A DNA stretch of 64,000 bases, from assembly GCA_964035575.1 (NCBI GenBank), contig OZ037850.1, forward strand, positions 1,136,501-1,200,500, read 5' to 3'. The stretch comes from Rhynchopus sp. YZ270_cl-10 (lineage: Eukaryota > Euglenozoa > Diplonemea > Diplonemida > Diplonemidae). Shown in pieces: positions 51,281-59,949 of the stretch. The notes under the pieces are model-generated. The model ran no database searches. It was not told the origin of the DNA and saw only the letters and a list, made by a program, of their open reading frames with translations. The position numbers and the translations under genes were made by a program. How positions within the stretch are numbered: position 1 is the stretch's first letter; every line of letters begins with the position of its first letter.

Positions 51281-52181
51281 TTTTTCTCTTTTTTTGTGTC
51301 AGGGTGCGTGTCTGCACAACTACAACTTATTTTTGGTGGCACCTTTTTGTTTCTTAGATGTGCAATGGATCAATGGCCTCAACGGGAGTGGCCATTGTAT
51401 CGTTCAGTTTCCCCCCCTTTTTTTTAAGCTGGAAGAAAATATAGGGGATGGAACAATGTGTTTCTGACAACCCGCTTTTGCTGTCATCGTTTTCACTACT
51501 CTTTTTAACTGCTAGAACGTACAAAAAAGTCCCAAACTGTTCCAAAAATAAATAGCTATTTACCGGTATTCCTCAACGCTCTCCATCCTCTGAGGGTGCA
51601 CTCGGCAGAGGCACCACTCGGGTGGTTTGGGGTCTCATTAAGCCTGAGGAAGAACCATTTTTTTTGACCATATTTTACGGTCCAAATTTTACACCCTGTG
51701 GGCACAATAGTGCTTTTTACAGCCCGGTAATTTCTTCAGGGTTTCTATGGGGGTACCGGTAAATATATTTTGTGTTATCAAGCATTGACGAATAGAAATG
51801 GAAAACGATGGATGGTGCGTGCCCGCCTAAGCGGCTTGGGGTTTCTTCACTGTTGCATATTTCACATATTCTGCGGTGAAAAATTCACAAACCTTTTGCG
51901 GTGCGATAAACGAAAAAAGGCGTTTTCTTTATTTCAGCTGTCACATCCTGACGTCGGTTTCTATTTTTTTATAGCAAAAAAAAAAAAAAAAATGAATTCC
52001 CGATCTGGCTTGCACGGTGACAACTGTGCTATTCAGCAAAAAAAAAGCCTCCCACATATGAACTTCAGTACGGTTCAGTTCAGCCTTTTGTTTAAGGTAC
52101 ACACAAACTAATATTTTTCTTCTAAACACAGCACCTCCCTACCTCTCCCCCATCCAGTAAGTAATACCAAAAAAAGACAAA
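51281..52181. other. gene-free region upstream of the PLGRKT-like gene
   Basis: Contains a weak copy of the GATCAACG-type repeat at about 51900-51940. Two C/T tracts end in CACAG and CATCCAG (52157), the latter 24 nt before the next start codon. Confidence 0.4.
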
Positions 52182-52667
52182 ATGGGATCGATGATTAGCA
52201 GCGCCATTGACAACAAGGTTGAGGAGGTGAAAGCGGCGCAGATTGAGGCTGGGAACAGACAGAGGGAGGCGCAGATTGCTGTGGCTATTGCACAGGCACG
52301 CGACACCCTGCAGTTCTACGCCACGATGTACGGCTGCCTCGTCACCGGCGCGGGTGTGCAGCTGCTTAAGACTGGGAAGGTTCCGATCATGATGGCACCT
52401 CCTCTTTTCATTGGCACCTTTGGCATAACATACCTGACAGACGTGGCCTACGGCACAAAGACACGCCGTGTTGCTCTCGAAGCTGCTTACATCCTTGAAC
52501 ACGAAAGAGAGCTCCTCGCACCCCCAAAGAACCTTCCCTTCGCAAAGTTCTACGATGAGGAGTATGAAAAGAACGCTGCCAGCGGAGTCTCCCGTGTCGG
52601 CGATCAATGGCCCTCCTTCGTCAAGGCGATCCTCCCCAGGCAGGATGCGCAGGCAGGAGACGCATGA
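52182..52667 (+). CDS. plasminogen receptor (KT)-like membrane protein
   Basis: A 161-residue single-exon protein that resembles the PLGRKT/C9orf46 family. It has an N-terminal amphipathic helix (KVEEVKAAQIEAGNRQREAQ), a first hydrophobic span around LQFYATMYGCLVTGAGVQLL, a polar KTGKVP turn and a second span MMAPPLFIGTFGITYLTDVAYG. A helix with the family-typical 'Y-G-T-x-x-x-R-V-x-x-E-A-x-x-I-L-E-x-E' block follows (YGTKTRRVALEAAYILEHER), then a Leu-Pro element (NLPFAKF). Mammalian members sit in mitochondria or at the cell surface and end in Lys; this one ends GDA, so plasminogen binding is not expected. The deep conservation of the family points to a general membrane role, possibly mitochondrial. 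Confidence 0.8.
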   Translation: MGSMISSAIDNKVEEVKAAQIEAGNRQREAQIAVAIAQARDTLQFYATMYGCLVTGAGVQLLKTGKVPIMMAPPLFIGTFGITYLTDVAYGTKTRRVALEAAYILEHERELLAPPKNLPFAKFYDEEYEKNAASGVSRVGDQWPSFVKAILPRQDAQAGDA

Positions 52668-54192
52668 TGTTGTGTTGTGGAAACGGCGGTTTTTTTTTTT
52701 TGAGTCAGACGAATGTGTGTGTCTTTTTTCTCATTTTATTTTTGTCTGCATAATTTGTAGAGAAAAATTGTCTTTTTTTTAAAGAAAGAAGAAAATCAGC
52801 GCATCGAGTACTGTATGTATGCATGTATATTTTGTGAGGGGGGAGACCCCGAAGCTTCTCTAAGGATGTAGGGGGTCTCATAATGGATTGGGGTGTGATG
52901 ATTTATACCTTTTTTCCGAAGAGACTGTCAAACATTGGAAAAAAGGAGAGCGCACATAGTTGTACAAAGAAATGAATGAACTAAAACCTGATTTTTTTAA
53001 AAAAAGGTGTTCCCATGAAATCACGAAAAGAAATAACGTATTCCACAAATCGAGATACAAACGTGGTTACGTCTAGCCATTTACCCTAATGAAAAGGGTT
53101 AAAAAAAATATTATTTTTTCATGCGTCTCACAAATGGCTTCTTGGTACAGTATTTCCCGGGAACCGAGGGGAATACAAAGCTGCTGGAGAGCCCTTTTTT
53201 GAGACTGCCAAAAAAAAAAATGTCAAACAATTTCGTTTTTTTGAATCACCCGAGAAGCACTCGGGAAGATTTCTTTGTTGGTAGTTCTACTGCCCTTTGT
53301 ATTTTTATTTTTTCTCGATGACATTTGACTGGAGCTCTGGAGACTCAGGTTCATCTTTTATTATTTATCAACTTCCCCTTTCCCCCCCCTTCTTGACATG
53401 CGTTATGAACGCCCAGACTCGAAGCTACGTTTGTCTGGGTATTTTTTGGCTTGTCTTTTTCCGTGTACATACCACTGTACGCCAATCAGATTGTACTCTT
53501 TCTTTGGCGTTCAATATCGTGTGGGGGAAATATGTTCGACAGATATGTGACGTACAAATGTCCCACATATTTACCCACCTGCACGATAGTTGGGTTCATT
53601 TTTTTTTTTTTTTCATTGTTTTTTAGGTGGCTAAAAAGCACTGTGAAGCTTCCTCTTTACCAACTTTTTTTTATTTCTTTTTAAAGCCGAGAGATCAGAG
53701 TTTAGCTGACCTGTAGCGGTTTGTACCATCAACTTGATATAGGGTGTATACAATACGTGCAGCGATTATTATCTCTAAGGCTTCTTTGGATTATCCTACC
53801 CAAATATTTTGTACATTTTTTTACAGAGGATGTGCGGGCTCTTTGCAGCACAATCATCTTTCAAGTTTCTTCCCATTTTTTATTTGCTTTTTTCCATCAC
53901 AGCAGGTGTCTGCACGGTATCAACTTTACCGTTTTTCTTTTTCCTTCCGGAGCGTGACGTATCTTCACTATATCTATTCAACCTTCACTTTATTTTTTTT
54001 CCGTTCCACTCACTCCGCCCCTTTTTCGAAAAGGGTGTCTTTTTGCTTTTTTTCCCTTTTGCGACAAGCCATATCTTCACCCTAGCAACCTCTAACTCTT
54101 CCAGAACAGAAAAAAAAAAAATGCTCAGTACATCACCTCTTGTTGGGTGTTTGTCAGTACAACACAATCTCCTCTGAACAAAAAAAATTTTT
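52668..54192. other. 1.5-kb gene-free region
   Basis: T-rich with one family-A copy at 53623-53665 (TAGGTGGCTAAAAAGCAC, TGTGAAGCTTCC). A family-B tail-like piece sits near 53900 (CAGGTGTCTGCACGG). No gene seen. Confidence 0.45.
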
Positions 54193-54270
54193 GTAGTACA
54201 AAGGCTTCGGCCGACATTGAGTGCAGATCGTTATACCAGTAGGTATAACGTGATTGTCGATACAACAAAA
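54193..54270 (+). repeat. family-I repeat, near-identical to 17236-17317
   Basis: TGTAGTACAAAGGCTTCGG, CCGACATTGAGTGCAGATC, hairpin GTTATACC/GGTATAAC, GTGATTGTCGATACAAC, A tail. One substitution from the copy at 17236. Confidence 0.92.
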
Positions 54271-54454
54271 AAAATCCTCATTTCCCTCACCTTTTATGTT
54301 TTTTTTTTACTTGAAACTCCTCACTCCAAAGCCATACAATTTCAACCACCACCACCAGACATACCCTCCCCCCCCCAACCCTCCAGTTTTGGACCCAAAG
54401 TGCCTTTTTTATAGAGATTGGTTTCTACTATATAAAACCCCCCTCCCGTTCACC

Positions 54455-55081
54455 ATGCATCATCTCGCTTTGTGCGTACTCTTCGCATCACAGTTCTTTT
54501 CCGTAGCGTCGGAGACCACTTACAGCAGTCCAGTGGAGATCCTTTCAGACGCAACACATACCTTCTTGAATCTTAGCAGTGCGGGGGAGATTACATTTCT
54601 TGAGAGCATGCTCTTGGTGAGCCAGGGGGCGAGAGGGGCGTGCGTAACAGAGGAGGCCACTGTGTATGTGAATATATCAGATGCGGATGGGGAAGTACCT
54701 TCTGTGCAGAGTGTGGGGTGGGATGGGGCAACGGTGGAGGTTGCGTATTTGAGGCATTTTGTGCCGCCGGTTGCGGTTGTAGTAGAAGTATCGTGTACAG
54801 TGGAGCTTGAAGTCCGGCTGACCTGGGGTCTCCCAGCAACAGTCTCGCCGCCCGCCCCAGAACGTAGTACTCCTTCGCCAGATGAAGGGACCTCGACAAC
54901 AGAGTTCATGGTCGCAGTCGGAGTTGCGGGGTTGTTTCTACTGTGTGGGTGTTTCTTCTTTGCTTACCTCAAAGTGCAATCCGGAAAGAAAAAAAGCTCG
55001 GTCTTTATCTCAAGCAACAGCGGAATCGAAGCACTCAATGACACCGGATTTGAATCGCATTACCAAGTTGGGAGGCAGTAG
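54455..55081 (+). CDS. type I single-pass membrane protein, family unknown
   Basis: 208 residues from the ATG at 54455. MHHLALCVLFASQFFSVASE is a signal peptide. The ectodomain (about 20-150) is beta-rich with potential N-glycosylation sites (NLSS, NISD) and paired Cys (GACVTEE, VSCTVELEV). A Pro/Ser/Thr stalk (PPAPERSTPSPDEGTSTT) precedes the membrane span FMVAVGVAGLFLLCGCFFFA. The cytosolic tail is about 40 residues and begins KVQSGKKKSS. I recognise no family. ATG 54455 is chosen because the signal peptide starts there; the longer upstream open frame is low-complexity. A TATATAAAA at 54429 and CTCCAG at 54386 lie upstream. The TATA-like string may be chance in this setting. Confidence 0.72.
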   Translation: MHHLALCVLFASQFFSVASETTYSSPVEILSDATHTFLNLSSAGEITFLESMLLVSQGARGACVTEEATVYVNISDADGEVPSVQSVGWDGATVEVAYLRHFVPPVAVVVEVSCTVELEVRLTWGLPATVSPPAPERSTPSPDEGTSTTEFMVAVGVAGLFLLCGCFFFAYLKVQSGKKKSSVFISSNSGIEALNDTGFESHYQVGRQ

Positions 55082-56543
55082 GATTGGGGAGGGGAGGAGA
55101 GGGGAAGAGCGAATCTTCTCTGTTTCGTGGGGGAAAAAATGAGGAAAATGGTTCGTGGGTGGGATGGTTTGAAAAAAGGGCGTTTAAAAAATACTCTCTG
55201 AATTGTATGGTGTGTTGGAGAGAGACGCATTCACCCTTTTATCTACCAAAAGAACGAAACCCACAATTCGGGCAGAACCCAATTTACCCATCATTTTTTT
55301 AGGTTCATCTTACAAAAATCTTGCAGAGAAATTTTAATGATCACGTTTCAGATCATCCCATAACGCACGCAGTCACAGTACACGGACAGGGACTCTTTTA
55401 CAGAATATCATTTTTTTGGTGAACAATAGGAAAGCTTCGGCCTTTTTTACGCACAGTACTTCGTGAGCGGAAAAGCGTCACGTCGTTAACTCACCCCCCA
55501 ACAACCGTGCACTCCGCAACACCACCATCCTTCCAGGTGTGACATGGGTGTGTGTGTGTGTTTGATAACGAATGGGGGTATTTCTTGCGCAGAATATGGC
55601 CCCAATGGGTGAGTGTGTGTGGAAGGGTAAGCGCATGATTGGGTAGACGATTGCAGGGCTTACCAATTTACTACCTACAATCGTAGGTGTATGGTGGTTA
55701 TGGCTTACGATCGTTTCCAACCCGTGTATATAACTTATTCCAAAAGGCCGTTTATGAGGTAGGGTGCTGTGCATCACCCCTCTTAATACCAGGCGCAAGC
55801 CCTGCACACTCTCAGAATGCCTTCTCCTTTCCCCCGTTTTGTTTTTATTCCCCAGAATAATCGGAGAAAAATAGTTTTCAAACTTTACCGATTTGATTAT
55901 CATTGGACGGCTCCCCCCCTTCTCCAATTCAATTCAACAAAACTGTAGTCTCTCAAAAATTCGGCCTGAAACATCTCACGCTCAAGGCGTTGAGTTGAAT
56001 CAACAAAGAGTGAGGACGTTCCTCCACACGCAAAATATGCGTCATTTTTGCTTGCAACTGTGTGCTGTAACTGCATGCTTTACCAGTAAAATAGAAAAGC
56101 GCAGCAGTGTGTAATATAGGGCTGCAAACAGTGCGTCTTACGCAAAACGATTTCTCCTTTTCTTCCCCCATCGCCGTTTTGTTTTGTTTTTTTTATTCTC
56201 CCAGAATAATCGGAGAAAATAGTTCGATTTTTTGTGAAAATAAAGCGAAAATAAAATACGCGGGATGATTTCTGATGCAACCGAGTTTTCAAAATAATCC
56301 AACAGTGTGCATGTGTTCTTTTATTGGTTTATGTAGTGTTTCTTTTTGTATTTTTTTTTTTTTTGAAAACCTGTTGCATAGTATTAGATGTGTTTGATTA
56401 CCTAATAGGGGTAATTCTTGCACAGAATAAGGCCCCAAAGTGTGTGTGTGTGCATCCAAGAGATACATCCATTTTTCATGTTTTGTTGTAGAGACAGATG
56501 TGAATGCACGTAAGGCATTCACATTCATCTTTCGACCTTTTCT
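55082..56543. other. gene-free region with two locally duplicated modules
   Basis: 55555-55610 and 56385-56440 share GTGTTTGATAACGAATGGGG / GTGTTTGATTACCTAATAGGGG and GCAGAATA(T/A)GGCCCCAA. 55836-55880 and 56180-56225 share CCAGAATAATCGGAGAAAA followed by TAGTT. No coding signal. Confidence 0.6.
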
Positions 56544-56608
56544 GATGTGGCTGAATGAGGGTGCAAAAAGTACGCAAGAAGTGCGAATCACCCCCCTTCA
56601 GCCACACC
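56544..56608. mobile_element. GGTGTGGCTGAA-family inverted-repeat element
   Basis: GATGTGGCTGAATGAGGGTGC ... to CACCCCCCTTCAGCCACACC (in pieces). The ends and inner GGGTG/CACCC pair. It matches 13937-14002 in reverse complement. Confidence 0.88.
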
Positions 56609-56901
56609 ATTTTTTCTTCTTTTTTTTCCATCGCCACGTCTACGTTGAAATGCATTTTTTTTTTTCCATCTCCAATCGTTCAGCGAACAGTGCAGTGTGG
56701 AACGCTTGTTGATAAGGAGAAGGAAGTGATGACTAATTATTATTATTTTTTTAAACTGTCGCGGAGTCTCCGCCGTCCACAGAGGCGTTTGCATAGCTTC
56801 CATTTCTTGCGACGGTCTTCTCGAGTTTTTTTTGGGTTTGGAAGTGTGCCTTTTTTAAAATTATAACCCGTTACCATCAAGTTCACTTAGCTTCTATTTA
56901 T

Positions 56902-57160
56902 TTAAGGTGACTAAGCACAAGAGGCTTAGGATCATCTTATATAAACTTTTCATTTATTTCCCCCAGTTTTTCCGTTCTGTTCATTTAGCCGTTTTGAACA
57001 CACCCAGATTCGAATGATTTATTTGAAGAAAAAAAATGAGTCCACAAAATACAGTTTCATTTCTTCATTTCAGATTTGTCATTTTTTTGTCTGGCTAGTT
57101 CCCGTCCTTCTTAAGGTGGCTAAGCACGAGAGGCTTAGATTCATTTTATAAATTATCTTT
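56902..57160 (+). repeat. two consensus-like family-A repeats
   Basis: 56902-56950 (TTTAAGGTGACTAAGCACAAG, AGGCTTAGGATCATC in pieces) and 57112-57160 (AAGGTGGCTAAGCACGAG, AGGCTTAGATTCATT). These are the best examples of the CTAAGC/GCTTAG inner stem. An 18-bp perfect palindrome CCCCATGCATGCATGGGG follows at 57183-57200. Confidence 0.9.
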
Positions 57161-57388
57161 CTTTCTTTCTCTTGAGGATATGCCCCATGCATGCATGGGG
57201 TATAATACGCTCTTCTAATACCCTTTTCCCCCTCTACCTTTTCTACCTCTATTTTCCATGTGCTTGCTGCAGACTGTAGATGTCCCTTAAACTACATCCA
57301 ACCCTCCTTTCCATGTTTCATTTGTTCGAAGGGAGAGGTTGTCGCAAAGTACTCTTTCCTGTATAGGAAGCTGGTTCCAGAACCACAT

Positions 57389-57521
57389 CCGCTTCGTGAA
57401 CCCTGCTGCAGAGATGCGCGACAAGCCCTTGGTCGACGAGACGTACCGTGTTGAGGACCCGCTCCTCCTAGGTGAGGCGCCCCTCCGTCTCTGCAGCTGC
57501 CACAGCCAAACGGCAGTGAGC
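57389..57521. repeat. 133-bp direct repeat before the first ankyrin gene
   Basis: Matches 59275-59414 almost exactly. The second copy has a 7-bp duplication (GACCGAG) and a few substitutions. The two copies bracket the first ankyrin gene. In one frame the repeat reads FVNPAAEMRDKPLVDETYR, then VEDPLLLGE, suggesting it derives from a coding sequence. Confidence 0.95.
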
Positions 57522-57632
57522 GTGTGTTGCCACGTATTCCGTTCCCTCACAGAGTGTGTTGCATGTGTGTTCTTCGTCTTCTCTTGTCACAACCTCTGCA
57601 CAAAAGACACAACAACAATACACAAACACACA

Positions 57633-59285
57633 ATGCCGAAGCGACACGCAGACAGCACACAGGACGAGAACCCACGAAAGAGAAGACAGCTTTCTGCATA
57701 TGAGGCATTGGTGGAGGCTGCCAAGAACGGAGACACGACTGCCGTGCGGGCGGCCCTTGAGAAGCTTCCCCCATACGACAAAACAATTGCCTTTGCTCCT
57801 GCGCTCGAGGCATGCAGAGGGAACCACGATGAGTGCCTTGCACTGCTTCTTCTGTATGTTGAGACAACGCAGGTGGGCTTTGGGATGCTACTGAGTGAGT
57901 GTGTCCACGGAGACCACGTTGCGTGCACGGAGGTCCTCTTGCAGCATTGGAAGTCCGTCTGCAACAACGCGGCCTTTGTACCGCATGCGTCCCAGCACCG
58001 CGGAATTGAGTCAACGATTTCCTGTCCGGCGATGTGGGAAGACCCTGCAGTGTGTCGCGTCCTCATTGATGCGACATACATCGAGACAAAGGATGAGAGG
58101 GTACGTTCGCCTCTGCACTATGCTTGCGAATCTGGAGCACTCGACGTTGTGAAGATGTTGGTTGAAGCAGGTGCAGGAGTGCGTGCCACAAACGAGGAAG
58201 GAGTCACTTGTCTTCAGGATGCGGCTAATGGTGGACACACCGAGACTGTGCGCTATCTTGTGGGCTTGCCAGAGGTGGATGTGAACCACCGAGACGGTGA
58301 CAACTACACTGCGTTGCACTATGCGTCGGGTGAGGGAGACGCAGACGTGGTGCAGTTGCTGCTTGATGCAGGGGCAGACATCGAGATGAAGAACAATGAT
58401 GGGCGTTCACCTCTGCACTCTGCTTGCAGTTCAGGAGCACTAGACGTTGTGAAGATGTTGGTTGAAGCAGGTGCAGGAGTGCGTGCCACAGACAACGAAG
58501 GAGATACGTGTCTTACCCTTGCGTCGTATTTTGGACACACCAAGACAGTGCGCTATTTTGTGGGCTTGCCAGAGGTGGATGTGAACCACCGAGACGGTGA
58601 CAACAAGATTGCGTTGCACTGCGCAGCGCAGGAAAATCACGCAGACGTTGCGAAGTTGCTTATTGGTGCAGGGTCAGACATCGACATAAAGAGTAGTGAC
58701 GGACGTTTTCCTGTACATCTCGCTTGCATTTCAGGAGCACTCGGCGTTGTGAAGATGTTGGTCAGAGTCGGTGCTGGAGTGTGTGCCGCAGACAACGAAG
58801 GAAGCACGTGTCTTACCCTTGCGACGTATTTTGGAGAGACCCAGACTGTGCGCTATCTTGTGGGCTTGCCAGAGGTCGAAGTTAACCACCGAGACACTGA
58901 CAACAACACTGCACTGCACTGTGCGGTGGAGCAAAAACACACAGGCATTGCGCAGTTGCTGATCGATGCAGGGGCAGACATCGAGACAAAGGATAATCAG
59001 GGACGTTCACCTCTGCACTCTGCTTGCGATGCTGGAGCACTCGACATTGTGAAGATGTTGGTTGAAGCAGGTGCGGGAGTGCGTGCCACAGACAACGACG
59101 GAAGCACGTGTCTTACCCTTGCAGCGGAATGTGGACACACCGAGATTGTGCGCTATCTTGTGGGCTTGCCAGAGGTGGATGTGAACCACCGAGACGGTGA
59201 CAACGACACTGCGTTGTACTTAGCGGGGCAGGAAAAGCACACAGATATTGCACAGTTGCTGATTGATGCAGGGGCCGCTTCGTGA
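57633..59285 (+). CDS. ankyrin-repeat protein, copy 1
   Basis: 550 residues from MPKRHADSTQDENPRKRRQ, a basic, nuclear-signal-like head. About 20-150 are a helical region with weak repeats (ALVEAAKNGDTTAVRAALEK). From about 150 to the end are some 12 ankyrin repeats (for example DGRSPLHSACSSGALDVVKM, LVEAGAG). They are organised as a higher-order 300-bp (100-residue, three-ankyrin) unit repeated four times, with marks at about 58080, 58380, 58680 and 58980. The ORF runs into the downstream 133-bp repeat and stops at GAAS, so the C-terminus is truncated relative to copy 2. Ankyrin repeats bind proteins; no enzyme domain is present. The start is chosen because copy 2 begins with the same MPKRHADSTQDE and the sequences diverge further upstream. 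Confidence 0.88.
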   Translation: MPKRHADSTQDENPRKRRQLSAYEALVEAAKNGDTTAVRAALEKLPPYDKTIAFAPALEACRGNHDECLALLLLYVETTQVGFGMLLSECVHGDHVACTEVLLQHWKSVCNNAAFVPHASQHRGIESTISCPAMWEDPAVCRVLIDATYIETKDERVRSPLHYACESGALDVVKMLVEAGAGVRATNEEGVTCLQDAANGGHTETVRYLVGLPEVDVNHRDGDNYTALHYASGEGDADVVQLLLDAGADIEMKNNDGRSPLHSACSSGALDVVKMLVEAGAGVRATDNEGDTCLTLASYFGHTKTVRYFVGLPEVDVNHRDGDNKIALHCAAQENHADVAKLLIGAGSDIDIKSSDGRFPVHLACISGALGVVKMLVRVGAGVCAADNEGSTCLTLATYFGETQTVRYLVGLPEVEVNHRDTDNNTALHCAVEQKHTGIAQLLIDAGADIETKDNQGRSPLHSACDAGALDIVKMLVEAGAGVRATDNDGSTCLTLAAECGHTEIVRYLVGLPEVDVNHRDGDNDTALYLAGQEKHTDIAQLLIDAGAAS

Positions 59286-59414
59286 ACCCTGCTGCAGAGA
59301 TGCGCGACAAGCCCTTGGTCGACGAGACGTACCGTGTTGAGGACCGAGGACCCGCTCCTCCTAGGTGAGGCGTCCCTCCGCCTCTGCAGCTGCCACAGCC
59401 AAACGGCAGTGAGC
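59275..59414. repeat. second copy of the 133-bp direct repeat
   Basis: Begins inside the final codons of ankyrin copy 1 (CCGCTTCGTGAACCCTGC) and ends CAAACGGCAGTGAGC. See 57389-57521. Confidence 0.95.
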
Positions 59415-59949
59415 AGAGGACATTGCCATTGCAAACGCACGCAGTGCACGCTAGGGCGGTCTTCACTGCCTAACACAGCGTTCGGGGGAGGGCAGCGAAT
59501 GAGGGAGGTTGCATGGGGGGATGGAGGGTGGCCGAAGGCTAAATAAGTAAAAAAAAAATGTTTCTCATTTCAATTCTTTATTTCCTTTCTTCTGGAAGTT
59601 GTCAGCAGAAGAATTGTGAGGATCGTGTTTATTTACTTATCCAAGGGTTTTCTTGCAAGCAACCTCTCTGTGACGAAGAGACAAAGCTCAAACTCAGACC
59701 ACGATACCGATAGTGGTAAAAGATGTGTGTGCACGACCAGAGCCGTTAGCGGGGGTGGACGTCGTCTGTCAGCCTCTTTGAGCGTTGCCCAGGGACTCGT
59801 GGAGGTGGCTTTGGTTGTGTGTCATGTACCCACGTATTTCGTTCCCCCCAGAGTGTGTTGCATGTGTGTTCTTCGTCTTCTCTTGTCACAACCTCTGCAC
59901 AAAAAAGAAGCCAACACAAAAAGACACGACAACAATACACAAACACATA
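59415..59949. other. spacer and 5' flank of ankyrin copy 2
   Basis: 59415-59840 is unique. From about 59848 (AGAGTGTGTTGCATGTGTGT) to the start codon it matches the flank of copy 1 (57553 onward), with an extra ~20 bp (AGAAGCCAACACAAAA) in this copy. No additional gene. Confidence 0.55.

Noticed and set aside
54429-54437. TATA box of the type I membrane protein gene
   Set aside because: No other gene here has a TATA-like string at this distance. With one-strand gene packing a per-gene promoter is doubtful; kept only as a remark in the gene entry.
57339-57632. N-terminal extension of ankyrin copy 1
   Set aside because: The extra frame comes from the 133-bp direct repeat and has no ATG; copy 2 starts at the equivalent MPKRHADST and differs upstream.
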